Part shown: positions 26,401 through 37,204 of the stretch, one piece after another
Layout: every line of letters begins with the position of its first letter
Numbering within the stretch: position 1 is the first letter of the stretch
NCBI GenBank assembly: GCA_017562135.1
Contig: QEYB01000093.1
Span: 558,001-622,000, forward strand
Length of the DNA: 64,000 nt
Direction of reading: 5' to 3'
Origin: Dipylidium caninum
Lineage: Eukaryota > Platyhelminthes > Cestoda > Cyclophyllidea > Dipylidiidae
Made by a program: the position numbers and the translations under genes
Notes under the pieces: model-generated
What the model was told of the DNA's origin: nothing
Databases searched by the model: none
The model's input: the letters and a program-made list of their open reading frames with translations, nothing else

Positions 26401-29400
26401 CGTTTGCAGCGTTCTTGTTTACGGCAAACTAACGTACAAGCATTCTTCTGGAGTGTACGACTTTCCGCACTATTCAGTAGTGGTCGGTTGGCTCCTCGCC
26501 TCCTGCAGCGTCGCCTGCATCCCCGTGGTAGCCGCGTACCGAGTGCTCAGGGCCGAAGGCACCCTCTGGCAGGTAGGACTGTCTCCACTTTGTACATCAA
26601 GTTGGAGTCTCGCAATTGTTACCGCTTAACACTCTACGTCTCTCCTTCAGCGCCTGAAGAGGCTCTGTCAGCCTAAGTTGACTGGCTCAGCTTTGCAGCA
26701 CTTGGGCGTGTCCGACGAATGTCCCCTCGGTGAGTACTCTCCACTCCTCCATGCTGTGGGAATGTTGACGGGAGGGGAGAGTGCGACGAAGACGTGGTTC
26801 CGCTCAAACGGATTCACGCTGGCTCGGCGGTTCCGACCTCTTTCGTCACAACAGGTCGACACCACGCGTCCGATATTGCGAGGGAGAAATTCCCTTCTGC
26901 GCTGTATGTATATACAGCAAAGTAGAAAGGAATCTGATTGAAGGAGGCCCCGGGTGTCCGACAGAAGGCGGAGGAGCCGAGAGCAGATTTCTTTTCGGGC
27001 AGACTGAAGTAGTCAGTCCTAAAGTCCGAGGACAGCTCCAAAGAAAAAAAAAATCCTCGCACTCTTGATGACCGACGGGTTAGAAAGTCGGTTGACGCAC
27101 AGTTCGAGTCCTTTGTTGATACCCAGGGGAATAATAGACGTGCGTCAGGACTTAAATGAGTGAAGTTGACAGGATCTGAATTCCTCCGAGTGCATTCGGA
27201 CAAGTTAGGTTGGACCAGGGCGCAGTTGAGAAGCGACGTCTTGAGCGTGGAGAGGTCAGAGCCACGGACATTTCAACATTTCTATCGGAAGGCTGGCTTA
27301 CGCTTCTGGGCATGTGAAAATAAGGTTTGACAACCCCAAAGAACACATTTTACGGTGATGTGGAAGTTTTTATGCAAAGCTTGCCACCAGATGATCACGG
27401 TTTCATGTTCACCGCTTTTATCGGGAGTAGGGAAAATTCGCCTTTTATTTGCATGAAGAAGTACACTTTTGTCCACATTTTTAACAATTATGGAATTATG
27501 GGGTTGTCATTTATCAAATTTAGACACAATTGGCAAAGGCGATCAGGAGCTCTTTTGAATGATGAGCAGGGATGCTGGCGGACGTCCGAGATGGCAATAA
27601 CGGAGGTTCCCTGCAAGCACCGATCGCAATGTACGCTCCCCTCCTCCACCTCCCATCCCCTTAGCACAACTTTGTTCGTTATGTAAGATACCATTTTTGA
27701 TTTAAAACTTTCACCGACTCCCTCCACCAAGCTCACTTATGTCTGATAGAATTTATAAAAATCACGTTCCGAGTGCTACTCTAAATCCCTTCCTCAACTC
27801 GCTGTCTCACCGTACCACCAGCCCGATGAGACGATCGAGACGCATTTACGTGGTTCCACATTTGAAGTTGGCCAAAGACGGACCACCAGTTATGTTCAAC
27901 ATGAGCGGTTAAATTGTAGGCTCTCAGGTCAACGCGCCTGAACTTCTATGTTTATCACTGTCAAAAATGACAGAGCACTTTTATGGCAGTGCGGGGCCTT
28001 AGCGTAAAAAAAGTTGCAGCGGTTTATGAGCGGAAACAAATTTTTTCGCAAACTCCACATTTGCATCATTCGCCAAAAATAGAAACTTTGCTCCATAGTG
28101 CAACGAAGGCTGTTGACAGGGAAGTCACGATAAAGGCGCCACCCTTCAAATAACTGTTGACTTAGAGGCAGTACTATTTTAATCAAGGTTATGGCCGGAT
28201 TATTAGAAAGCCGAACTACGTACGAGGCTGTATACCGCTCTTAAGTCGTTCCGAGCGTCTTTCCAACCAATTTGCACGAAAGTTGTCCGAAGTGAAGGGT
28301 TGGAGCACTATTTTATGAGGCAGTCGGTTCAGTTAGCAGTGCTTTTGGTTGTGATGGGGCCCCGGCTCTGTGTAGGATTTGACATCATTACAAAACTGTT
28401 TACCTAAATTTAATTAGTAAAAAGTTTTGGTTATTCGCCAAAAAACGGCCCACCCGTCGCGTGGACTAAGTGCCTTGTGACAAAATGTAGCGTTCTCATG
28501 CCCCATAGTCGAAAAAATAAGGGCATATTTCCCCGCCTACCTCGGGTCCACACGCCCAGGAAATGTGGGAGCTTCCTGAAGAGAAAAAAGACTTCATAAT
28601 TCTTTATTCAGGCAACGATATATGCGGCAGAAAAGCTCACGTATTCTAATGCTTCCAATGAAATGAAATTTTAGAGGCCAACTCAAATTAATCGGGAAAA
28701 GGAAAATCGCTGAGCAGAGTTTGGATGAGGTGTCCTTAATGTCATTGTGTACTCATATTACTCCTCACCCCGGTGAACTGGGACCCCAGTGAGAGTGTCT
28801 TGAGGAGGTAAGGAAAGCTAAACCTAAAATAAACATTTTTCCACGCACATGAGGCACCGCTGAAGGTCAGCTCTGTGATAAATAGAGCGACAACCGTTTT
28901 TCACAATCTGAGAAACTAAAAACAAATGACGATGGCGTCGTCTTGTTGTTGCGGTTCTCCACCGGCCACTCATCGCCCGTGACCTGTCCCACCCGCGATT
29001 TCGCCGCGTCCACGCACTGGTTAAAGACCTTTAATCGCCCGAATTAGACTGTTGAATGGAGATAAAGGAGCAAACGATGTTCATTCTCTTAACTGGAGAC
29101 GTGGAAGAGAAAAGGGGTTGCGCTGTTGCCCGGTCGTGTGTGAATGCCATGCGCGCGCCGATGGTCGTCTTTGGCCAAAACGAAGTGTCTTAATTTTATG
29201 ACCCTGCCAAAATCCCGGTGAATCAGCGTCATTCGTCAAACTCTAGATTCCACCCTCAAAGTCTGCTTTTTTTGACGAATCGTCACATCGAAATAACCTC
29301 ATTTTGACACCAAGTAGCCAACCGTGTGCGCAATAAGCTTGTAATGTCATATTTTAATTTCATGCTCACGACAAGGGGATTTATCAACAGCAGTTCGGGG

Positions 29401-29654
29401 ACGGTTTATTAGAAGATGACAGGGGGATAAGCGGGTGGGCGGGGGGTGTGGGGGGTATGGAGGACCTACTGCTTTGCTTCCCCTGACATTTCACAGACGG
29501 GAACGAGTTCTCCCTCAATTCGCAGCTCGAAGGAACTCTCTCTGCTCTTGCGACTCTTCCGTTTCAAAATTACAGCTTTCTTACCGAGGAGGAAGAAGTC
29601 CAGTCTCGAAGCATCGGCCTCATTTGTTGCCTAAGGCACAATGTCGCGCGATAA
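17226..29654 (+). CDS. SLC6 Na+/Cl--dependent transporter, GABA/taurine/creatine branch (13 exons)
   Basis: Thirteen exons encode about 647 residues, close to the family's usual 600-650. Twelve-TM SLC6 landmarks occur in order: TM1 [10 protein letters not shown] with KNGGG, TM2 [15 protein letters not shown]3 [12 protein letters not shown]2 cysteines with N-glycosylation sites, TM6 [18 protein letters not shown]4 [12 protein letters not shown] and TM8 LGLDSQFVGVEG. The family imports amino-acid-like substrates across the plasma membrane, driven by Na+ and Cl-. Overall likeness is to the creatine/taurine/GABA group, but the residue before NSYY in TM3 is Leu, where creatine transporters have Cys, so the substrate is unassigned. 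The start at 17226 gives a usual-length N-terminus; ATG 17307 is the alternative. The intron after exon 7 is GC-AG. Exons 10 and 11 do not match in phase, which implies a missed tiny exon or an indel. Confidence 0.88.
18528..18659 (+). CDS. SLC6 exon 2: TM2
   Basis: The acceptor is CTTGCAG and the donor G|GTGCGT. It encodes [16 protein letters not shown] and [15 protein letters not shown], then [11 protein letters not shown] of intracellular loop 1, all standard family blocks. Confidence 0.9.
18734..18962 (+). CDS. SLC6 exon 3: TM3 and extracellular loop 2
   Basis: TM3 contains [13 protein letters not shown] with the paired tyrosines that line the substrate site. Loop 2 reads [14 protein letters not shown], with the conserved disulfide cysteines, and has N-glycosylation sequons NMS and NAS. 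The donor GA|GTACGT restores the Glu of EYWE with exon 4. Confidence 0.9.
19235..19367 (+). CDS. SLC6 exon 4: TM4
   Basis: The acceptor CTCCCTAG adds one base to finish a Glu codon. The exon reads [14 protein letters not shown], then [19 protein letters not shown] (TM4) and RGIRASGK, ending phase 0 at AAG|GTGCTA. Confidence 0.88.
19444..19578 (+). CDS. SLC6 exon 5: TM5 and extracellular loop 3
   Basis: It starts [19 protein letters not shown], matching the TM5 start of the branch, and ends [17 protein letters not shown] before GAG|GTGAAA. Both borders are phase 0, and exon 6 continues with VWSDAGTQ, as in relatives. Confidence 0.9.
19608..19627. repeat. (TG)n microsatellite in SLC6 intron 5
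   Basis: About ten TG units just downstream of the exon 5 donor. UG repeats near donors can bind splicing regulators in animals; here it is only an observation. Confidence 0.85.
19718..19739 (+). other. 22-nt exon-like segment inside SLC6 intron 5
   Basis: A pyrimidine-rich acceptor (CCCCTACAG) and a near-perfect donor (A|GTAAGTG) enclose only 22 nt. Neighbouring exons are phase 0 and encode contiguous conserved sequence, so inclusion would shift the frame. It is either a chance pairing of sites or a poison microexon. Confidence 0.3.
20187..20290 (+). CDS. SLC6 exon 6: TM6
   Basis: It encodes [19 protein letters not shown] and [13 protein letters not shown], the unwound TM6 with the Gln, Phe and Ser residues that line the substrate and chloride sites in the family. 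It ends in phase 2 (GTC AG|GTTAGC). Confidence 0.92.
22314..22551 (+). CDS. SLC6 exon 7: TM7, extracellular loop 4, start of TM8
   Basis: The acceptor CCATTACAG adds one base to give Arg, then [17 protein letters not shown] of TM7. Loop 4 carries [14 protein letters not shown], and TM8 starts [14 protein letters not shown]. The exon ends CAG|GCATGT, a GC donor; no GT nearby keeps the frame with exon 8. Confidence 0.92.
23282..23419 (+). CDS. SLC6 exon 8: TM8 end and TM9
   Basis: After the acceptor TCTACTTCCAG it reads [16 protein letters not shown], completing LDSQFVGVEG across the GC-AG intron. TM9 follows as [20 protein letters not shown]. The donor is AAC|GTAAGT, phase 0. Confidence 0.92.
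24200..24299 (+). CDS. SLC6 exon 9: TM10
   Basis: It encodes [14 protein letters not shown], almost identical to the family block, then [18 protein letters not shown] of TM10. It ends in phase 1 at G|GTAAGT. Confidence 0.92.
25155..25255 (+). CDS. SLC6 exon 10: start of TM11
   Basis: The phase fits exon 9. It encodes [15 protein letters not shown], corresponding to the intracellular loop between TM10 and TM11, then [12 protein letters not shown] of TM11. The donor TTG|GTAAGT leaves phase 0, which does not match the best acceptor of exon 11. Confidence 0.85.
25744..25798. repeat. Degenerate (CAGA/GGCA)n tract in SLC6 intron 10
   Basis: A tetranucleotide array ACAGACAGACAGACAG drifts into GGCAGGCAGG and then GAGAGAG, a purine-rich simple repeat. 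Confidence 0.8.
26392..26572 (+). CDS. SLC6 exon 11: TM11 end and TM12
   Basis: The correct frame reads [15 protein letters not shown], a loop, [18 protein letters not shown] (TM12) and [13 protein letters not shown]. The acceptor CGCCTTTTAG requires two bases from upstream, which exon 10 does not supply. The exon itself is clear; its left junction is not. Confidence 0.82.
26651..26729 (+). CDS. SLC6 exon 12: proximal C-terminal tail
   Basis: The acceptor is TCTCCTTCAG. It reads [19 protein letters not shown], like the region after TM12 in relatives, and ends G|GTGAGT in phase 1. If the donor is unused, the frame stays open to a stop at 26941, giving an alternative short tail. Confidence 0.75.
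29431..29459 (+). repeat. G-run cluster just upstream of the SLC6 terminal exon
   Basis: The pattern GGG-T-GGG-C-GGGGGG-TGT-GGGGGG meets the usual four-tract G-quadruplex rule. It ends about 37 nt before the acceptor of exon 13. Confidence 0.75.
29497..29654 (+). CDS. SLC6 exon 13: terminal coding exon
   Basis: The acceptor CATTTCACAG follows a C/T-rich tract. Its phase completes GAC with the last base of exon 12, then reads [15 protein letters not shown], an acidic run LTEEEEVQ, and stops at TAA 29652-29654. A poly(A) signal 165 nt downstream supports this as the last exon. SLC6 tails are not conserved, so the support is splice, phase and poly(A) only. Confidence 0.6.
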
Positions 29655-29818
29655 CACCTCTCCCACGTCGTCTTCGGCTTGCAGGGGAACTAATGCCCTA
29701 AAGTTGTTCTTATCACTTTATTCCTCAAGTTTGCATCACGACTATGTGTTGAGAACTAGGCCAGTGGGGTAGAAGATGCTCATGCTCTATGGCTGTTTAA
29801 ACCTGTCAATTTTGGGGG

Positions 29819-29824
29819 AATAAA
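29819..29824 (+). terminator. Poly(A) signal of the SLC6 gene
   Basis: A canonical AATAAA lies 165 nt after the proposed SLC6 stop codon, a normal distance for a short 3' untranslated region. Confidence 0.5.
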
Positions 29825-30029
29825 GCTTGACGGAAGCTAATTCAACTGCACACTCTCCTTCGCGAGCGCGGCAAGACTCTCTCGGAAAACCGTATGCCCA
29901 TGGATTAAACATACAAATATGAAAAGGCTCATAGGCAAGGAGACATACGACGTATTCAAGGCGTCCGTCATCGAACCATATGTCCATCGACGATTTCCCT
30001 GAATTAGTAAAAAGGGAAGTAAACATCCT

Positions 30030-30056
30030 GGGTGGTGGGGTGGGGTGGGGTGGGGA
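30030..30056. repeat. (GGGGT)n pentanucleotide tract
   Basis: GGTGGTGGGGTGGGGTGGGG continues as TGGGGAGAG. It is a short G-rich tandem array with G-quadruplex potential. Confidence 0.85.
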
Positions 30057-31605
30057 GAGTGGCGGAGGCGTGAACATCACCACATGCGTTCACCACTCCG
30101 TCCACGCCCAGGGCCGATCTGCCCTCCAAGCACTGAGAGCACGAAGTCCCAAACACTGCCTCGGAAGCATCTCCCTCCCGCTGGGCGGACATGCACAACT
30201 TTATGTGGCAACGAATGAGTCCATGGGGGGACTTACTCAGGGCGATGCTCTTCTGTTTGCCGTCAATTTGGGGATTCCACACGACGGTGTCTTCTGTCGG
30301 CTTGTAGACACACACGGACCTGAAGTGTTCAGGGCGAGGTGAGACACTGTCAAGAGGGCCATAACCACCCGCCTCCGACGTCCTCCTCGCCCCCCGGTTG
30401 ATTGGCGCATCCACGCCTGATAGGGGCTACTCCCAAAGCGGCACGACTGCAAGTCCTCTCCTGCGGAAAACCCCCTTCCATAAAACGCTTGTTTCACCCA
30501 AACGTTACCTAGGACGTCAACCCATGTGGTTTCGCAGCCCCGCTTGTGTTAAGTCTAACCGGACGCAAACTGGGGTGAGCAGGAGGACGTGTTGAATGCA
30601 GAGCAGGTGGTGGAACATTTTTTAGCGCCGCGTTAACTCATCACTCTCGAGGAGGAAGACAGGCAGCACTTACTTAATGAACTGAGTTGTAAATTGAACC
30701 ACGGGGAAGAGCAACAGCGGAGCCTCCTTCTGCGGTCTGAAAGGCAAAACAGCACACTTCAGGGCCGCCAGTTCTGAACGGCTTCCCTACTCCTCGTCTC
30801 CTCTGACGACCGGTTGGTGGAAGGACTCAATCGGACGTGCCATGTACCCGCCTGTCATCTCCTCGTTCGCCACCGACCGGTGGGTGCCGTCAGCGGCCTC
30901 CTGCGACCGCCATTGTGACCAGATGCAGTGGAAGAGGGGTCGTTTTGTAAAAATAATGGCGCAATTGTTCAGCCCAGTGCTTGATGTGGACTGTCACTTC
31001 CCTATCCACTGTGGTGTATTAAATCACTCAAGTGTAACTAAATTCGCGACTAAATTATTCCTGCGAGAGGAATGAGGCGGTCGCCCGGCGCAGCGCACGA
31101 GGCGCAGAGCGACTTGATGTCAGCGCATACGACTTCACCGCGCTTCAGTCCTCGCTGGAACCGGTCGAAGCGCAGGCTGCGTGTGTGTTTTGAGGAGGTG
31201 GAGTCTGGTCGGGCATTTCATTGGAATATTGCGCCTCTTGCAGCTCAAGTGACGCTTCCACCTGAGTCTCTGGCTAAGGCGGACGCAGGCACTCACGCGC
31301 CTTCCGACCGCGTCGCTCGTGGCCGCGGATAATGTGCTTCAACAGCCAGGCCAGAGCTCCTTCCTCACGGCAGAATGAATTGTGCATAAAGCATGCACCT
31401 CTTAGGGGCCGAAGGCACAAAAGTTTGGCGTTCAACCCGCGTTGGCCTTCGTGGGGCGGCCTGGCCTTTCGACCGAAGGCCTCCTTGCGCCCCACCATGG
31501 CGATGCGTGGGACGAGGGCCACCAGCGGATTTTGCCGAATGCGTGGTCGGGAACAAACGTCGTAGTTTAGCAAAAGCTCAGGTCCTCTTTCTCCCAACAC
31601 TTCAG

Positions 31606-31677
31606 GTGGATCTCCTTCAGCATCACTCACTCAGTCGGTTTTCAAAGGAGCACTCGCTGGGTGGACTTTGCCGACTC
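31606..31677 (+). other. Orphan exon-like segment
   Basis: A strong acceptor (CTCCCAACACTTCAG) and a GTGAGC donor flank an open segment reading VDLLQHHSLSRFSKEHSLGG. No family recognised and no partner exon found. Confidence 0.2.
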
Positions 31678-33533
31678 GTGAGCTAAACAACACCAGAGCG
31701 GCGATATTTCGTGTGTTCGTACACAGCACCACCAGTGTTGATATGGAGGACAGTGTTTACAATTGGATTTACGGTCTAGACTTCTTATTGAGTGCTCCAT
31801 GGTTTGTCGGTTCTAACAAGCTCCAGAGACCCCCTGCTCGTCCCCGAAAGTCCGACCGCGTTGCCGACGGCATGTCGATTGCAGGCGACTGCCAATTAAA
31901 TGGGAATTACTACACCGCCGCGGCTATGAGAGGAGATGGGCAACAACTCAGTCATACATCAACTAAGAGGGGAAACAGCAGTCTGGCGGGGAACAGACTA
32001 TACGGTTAAGGAGGAGGGGCTCACGGTTCGCTGCTGGAAGCCGTCTGCAGTCTCGATCGTCGCGCGTCATCTTCCCGTCCCTTCACAATGGAGGCGCTCT
32101 TTTTGCCCGCGTTGAAGACGAGCGACATGCCAGGTGAATGTTCGGTCAGCGGATGAAGGCGTGCGTGGCCTCCGGGAGCCAAATACCATGTCGTTCGAGC
32201 GCGCGGTGGGTATCCATTGGCCCGTCCCGGCCAGTGTCTCTCATTGGCGGTGTCCCGTCGCGCAGAGCCCAAGTCCCCACTCATCCCCATTCTGTCCTGG
32301 CGGTAACCATGCTCAGTGGTTGCTTAGGCGACATGCAAAATGTTACATGCCCCGGGTGGCCGGGGAGGAAGCGCCAGAGCAAAGAGGGTGTGGCGCAGTG
32401 CGGCAACCGCACAATTCCCTCATGCCCAATACGAAAATAAGCTGCTTTGTGCAACATCACTCCGGTATTTCCGGATTAGCGGGGTTGAGAGACATCTCCG
32501 TATGTGTCTCTCGTTGCCATCTCGCCGATTGTGGGCCGCCACAACGGCCAGATGGGATGGTGCCTTGCTCGGCTACCAGAGCCACCGCCTCCCGATCCTC
32601 TAACTCACATTAGAGGCCTTTTAGCCCCCGAAAACCGAAATCCGCGGTGCGGCCGTGCGACATTGGCAAATGCGCCAGCAGGAGTCAGGCGAGTGCGGAA
32701 GTTGGCAGACAGATTGCACAACAAACTTTACCTCTTCACGAAATGCACAATCAGACAGGGTGAGGGCGTCACTCTCCGCGGTCCCATACGCGATGCTGCC
32801 CATCGACACTGGCCTACACCCGCCCTTCAACACAATGCCTGTGTTTTGAAGTCATTTGCAGACAGGTAGGGTAAATGCAAGCAAAAGGTGACCGTCCATC
32901 AGCACGTTGGCAGCGCAGAATTTGTCCACTTGAAGACATTCAAAGATGATTAGGTGGTAACGGGATCCGAGTCAGAACGATTGTAGCGCAATTCACCCGA
33001 TGTGAGAGGGGAAACCGAGGATAGCGAGAGTGAGTGGGGCTGCTCTCACAGCAGAGCTCCTCACCACGGAGGTGGGAGATGAAGAGTCGGAGAGCCCAAC
33101 GACATTTGCTTATGTGACAGAGGCCCTCGGACGTGTAGAAGTGCGCCGCAGAAGTCTTCGTTCACCGCATTGAGAACACTCTGGGGGGGGCAAGGGTCCC
33201 CACCAAAAGAGCCCACACCACGATCGCCCTGACTACATCATATCCGCGCGGTCGCCTACCCTGGTGACGGTCCAGAAAGTAAGCTACACTAAGAGTTTCA
33301 TGCTCTTGGGCTGATGCGGAAATGATTCCACTTGTGTCCGCGTCGCCTTGGGCCTGTTCCACACGAGAAGAAGGCGCGGGTAATCGCTGCGACACTCAAC
33401 GTGTTTCCGGCGTATTCAGGTGCCAGATGCCTTCTTCTCACTAACATTGCCGTTGGCCATGACGCTGTATTCCTACCCAAAGGGCAATTCATGCGTAAAA
33501 TTTGCGAGAAGAAAATGTTCCTACGCCAAGTAA

Positions 33534-33560
<27 letters not shown>
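33534..33560. repeat. (AC)13 microsatellite
   Basis: An uninterrupted AC dinucleotide run of about 27 nt, in an interval without a recognised gene. Confidence 0.95.
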
Positions 33561-33564
<4 letters not shown>

Positions 33565-34828
33565 ATGTCTGTTTTAACAAGAGGCCTCGTAGCGTCATAT
33601 GCAAAGTCGTCAACCCCATCGTCGAGGGGTTGGTGACACTCTTCAGCCCCAGCTCTCCCCAGCAACGCCCCGTCCCACAGGGCACCGCTTTCGCGCCTGA
33701 CCCCACCGAGGAGCGCCGATCGACGTCCGCGGCGCTCTTGGTGTCCACTTAGCTCGATTGACTCGCGCATGTTTGCTGCGCTGAGGTTGTTTGGACTAAA
33801 CTTCCTGCCGCCATCGTCGAGAGACAGCGACTCGAGGCGAAAATGCCTCATTTGTTGGCTCTCGCCATCGCGGACCCAGAGGATTTGGACTGGATCTGAG
33901 TTGGCTGTTGCTCGCTCTTTAAGCTCCACTTCCACTTTGTCAGCATATTTCGTCCTAGTGATTACAGGAAATAACACACCTTCTGGCGATTCTGATTGCT
34001 ATGTCCTCCGTCGCTGGACGCAGGGCGGGTAAAATTCCGTGTTTTCCGACGTGCTGCAGGAGGCAGAACCATTTAATGCGTCAAGCTGCTGCCTGACGAG
34101 TTGAAGCGGCTCCCTCTTCCAAAGGGTCCCGAAAGCAGTCAGGCTGTATGCACAACAGCCTTCGTTTGAGAGGCAGGACAAGGCAACAGGGGAAGCGCCC
34201 GCTGATTCCTGAAGGCCAGCAACTGCGGTGGTGAAACTCGTGGTTTATTTAAGAAAGGGTCGAGCGCTGCACGGCACCCCCGGTGCCGTCGCCATTGCAT
34301 TTCCACTCCGAATTCCAGCGGAGGCAGACACTTTTGAGGCGATTGTCGTCCTGCTGGTTCTCCTCGCATCGTGTTAGAGCAAAACTTTGTGTGTGACAGT
34401 CCACAGACCCACGACACCGAACAGAGTCGCCTCCCTCGTCGCAGTCAGCTCCTTCCACTATACCCCAATTTTTGCAGTCAATCTCGCAGTCAAGATAACA
34501 ATCATTTGGGGAGAAAAAGCCAACGAGTATCTCCCTTCGCCTTCCCCTTTGCAGATCACACTTTCCTACTGACAAACAATTAATAACACCAGAGCGTCGA
34601 GGTTGTTTTTTCGATGGTATAGAAAACGGTGATTGGGGGAGCTTTCTTTCCCTACGGACCGTTTCCAAAGTCCCCTTTTCATGGGGGCGCCGTTCATACG
34701 GCAACCTGAACTCTTGGTGTATTATGGAAAACTTCCCCGAGATGACGGTTTGAGCGGCGTCTCTACTGCACTTCTAAGGCCGCCTTCTTCGTCTGCCACC
34801 CAAGCTGTTTCAACGGCGAGCACGGCAC

Positions 34829-34929
34829 AGTCTGCAGGGCGAGAGCGGAGAAGAAGCGCCCCTGGTGGCTGAACCATCACTTGCGGGACCGGATTCTCCT
34901 CCCACTTTTCTGCCGACCGCCCCTTCGGT
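34829..34929 (+). other. Orphan exon-like segment, Pro/Ser/Glu-rich
   Basis: The acceptor CAGTCTGCAG and donor G|GTACGA enclose an open stretch starting GESGEEAPLVAEPSLAG and ending in Pro-rich sequence. Two of three frames are open, so coding status is uncertain. Confidence 0.25.
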
Positions 34930-35610
34930 ACGAGTGGTTTTAGGCGCGAATGGTGAAGTCGCCAATGACGGGGAGGAAGGTGGCATGCGCGATGCGACAT
35001 TTTGCTTCTACAGTCCCCCAGCACTGCCTGGACTCTCTTGTCTGGAGTAAAAGGCATAGGCATAATTGTTAGCGACAACCATCGCACTGCAGGCATTTAC
35101 TTGGGCTTAATGCTGCGCAGATCTTCAGAGAGGGCGCCGTTTTGAGGGGTGTCGGTCCTGATAATTTGTCCTCGGCGGAAACTCCAGCCACTTCTGAGGT
35201 GCCCAGCGTCTGAGTGGACACTGGCCTGTTCATAATTAAAAGGAAATTCCCGCCAAAGCCAATATGTTTTTTATTCGGATAAGAGGCTGACGGCATCCGC
35301 GGGGATCATCACCGCACCAGACTGTGATTGTGCGTCCAAACTGCCTCCTCGCAAGGCCTGGGAGGCCAACCTCTCCACGCCCTCGGGGACTGACTTTTCA
35401 AGGAGACCGACAACATGCGTCATTTGAAAGGACCCAAAACACCTCCGTGGAATGCATGTGAAAAGAAGGCCTGGAAGGCCAAGACGCGCCAGGGACACCG
35501 CATGTGATGGCAATGGCTGTAGAACCGGGCGTTTAGTAATGAAAAACAAACGTCCTCCTGCGATTAATGACGTCCTATCTACAAGATTACCTCTGTAATG
35601 TTACTTGCAG

Positions 35611-35670
35611 GAGCGAGTGGAGTTCCGAGTGAAAACCCTGCCGCCTCCCCATGCTTCTACCACGCCCGAG
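35611..35670 (+). other. Orphan 60-nt exon-like segment
   Basis: A good acceptor (TTACTTGCAG) and a perfect donor (GAG|GTAAGA) enclose exactly 60 nt with two usable frames, one beginning ERVEFRVKTLPPP. In another phase it joins the next segment at 35822 in frame. The gene is unknown. Confidence 0.3.
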
Positions 35671-35821
35671 GTAAGAAGTGTGACAATCCCCGCTAAGGGG
35701 AATAATGAGCAGGTCCTTCTCAACTCTCACGGATGCTGCGGTAAAACACGAACCCGTTGCCGTCTCCCTGACTTCGCCTTAGTGTGATGAAACACAATTC
35801 TGTCCACAACTTCGTGTTCAG

Positions 35822-35882
35822 AATGGCTGCAACAGTTAGCAGCTCGAGATGACAAAGTAGCAGATTTACGAGTCCACTACAG
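35822..35882 (+). other. Orphan exon-like segment with GC donor
   Basis: Following TCGTGTTCAG, the phase compatible with the previous segment gives EWLQQLAARDDKVADLRVHY, which looks helical. It ends CAG|GCAAGT, the ideal GC-AG donor. No family recognised. Confidence 0.25.
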
Positions 35883-36096
35883 GCAAGTATCCCGAGTGAA
35901 ATTAACCCCCGAGTCCTGGGGCGCCGTTAATCTCCTCAGCGATCTCAACACACATTCTTCCATCACTGACTTTCACATGTGATTGATGAATTTCTGGTGG
36001 TCTCATGACTGATGCGCGCGGATCTGTGTACGTTTTGGCAAAAACACGCTCCTTGCCTTACTAAAACGACCTTCAGATGGTTTGTAACTCCGTAAT

Positions 36097-36107
36097 CCCC
36101 CCCCCCC
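36097..36107. repeat. Poly(C) run of 11
   Basis: Eleven C residues followed by GCCGCC, a short homopolymer near the boundary to the AT-rich ISCU region. Confidence 0.85.
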
Positions 36108-36930
36108 GCCGCCTAGAGCACAGGGGGCCTAAGTCCTAAATGGGCGCACGACCAGCAACGTGTCGCCTGTGTGAACGCCTAACGGCATTGGGGCACAACA
36201 CTTGGCATCCGCGACGCCCCCGACGACCAACTTCTATTTCCCCATCGCACCTAACCTTGACTGCTGAGAGGCCGGTTGGAACGGAGACGTCAGTCGGATG
36301 TTTTCACATGGGAAGAACACACTGGTGGTTGTTAGGCAACTCCTTTTAACGCACCCCATACTTTCGCGCTCTTAATCACTGCTCCCAGGTAACCCATTCG
36401 TATCATGCAGCTGTAAACATTCGCTACAAATTTCGCGTCAAACCTTCGCACAAGCACACTGACCAAAAACCAAAACAACTTGGAAGGATGATAAACAAGG
36501 ACAAGTTTTAGTGTCGACCCGAAAATGGAATGGCATCAGATGAGAACATTTGATAAGAAGTTACCGCCGTCTATTACTAGCTCTTACGGGACTCCTAAAC
36601 GCCTTAAGTGCTCGAGATTTTGAGAACTTTATAAAAGTTACTAATTTCTCCAATGAATTTGTGTCTCGCATTGGCATACTAATCAGCAAAAAGCGGTGGG
36701 CAATAAGGACAAAGTCGTCCAGAAGGACAAAAGATGACAACAGGTTTATTTTAATCTTCAAGTCTCATAATTAAAATGTTTCCTTCAAACGGTCCACTAT
36801 TTGGCCTGGCTAATTAAATAATAACCTCGAAAAGCCAACTCGATTTCACATTATGCTGAATAACAGTCACAGCAGCGGCGGTTACCGGAGGCCCGCATAA
36901 TCCAACGAAGTAATAATGTAGGAATGAATC

Positions 36931-36936
36931 TTTAAT
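36931..36936 (-). terminator. Possible poly(A) signal of ISCU
   Basis: ATTAAA on the minus strand, about 190 nt past the ISCU stop codon. It is the nearest variant signal I saw. Confidence 0.3.
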
Positions 36937-37124
36937 CATCGGTTAATACAACATGGCGCAAAATGAGGGCGAGCAAAAATGAGGTAAAAAGGAGGCAAGA
37001 TTGTCCCTGAAAAATGAATATGCAACCAAACTACTACAATGACAATGAGTAGCAGGTTCACTGGTGTACGAAAGGTTTACCCAACGAGGAAATGGTAGAA
37101 CGTAATGACAAAAGTAGTATAGTT

Positions 37125-37204
37125 CTACTTGGCTGCTGCGTCATCCCTCTGTTGTTTTTCCTTCAAGTCGGAAATAGCTGCGCGAATAGCGTCCTCTGCA
37201 AGCA
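37125..37204 (-). CDS. ISCU: ISCU exon 3: C-terminal helix and stop
   Basis: The 80-nt exon is too short for simple open-frame searches. After the acceptor TCCCAG it encodes [18 protein letters not shown], a short Asp/Ala/Lys tail and TAG. This matches the conserved MLAEDAI block of ISCU proteins. Confidence 0.95.

Larger units (their letters stand above)
29825..36930. other. Interval with no proven gene between SLC6 and ISCU
   Basis: No conserved family was recognised on either strand. It contains simple repeats and a few plus-strand exon-like segments (31606-31677 and the group at 34829-35882). None can be assembled into a convincing gene. Confidence 0.45.

Noticed and set aside
27065..27125. 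tRNA-like sequence with GTTCGAGTCC
   Set aside because: Only the B-box-like element fits. The putative anticodon arm has a 10-nt loop, and no acceptor stem or A box is present.
34829..34875. Alternative SLC6 last exon reading RERRRSAPGG then stop
   Set aside because: The phase fits, but the intron would be 8 kb. The exon at 29497 is nearer, equally phased and followed by AATAAA.
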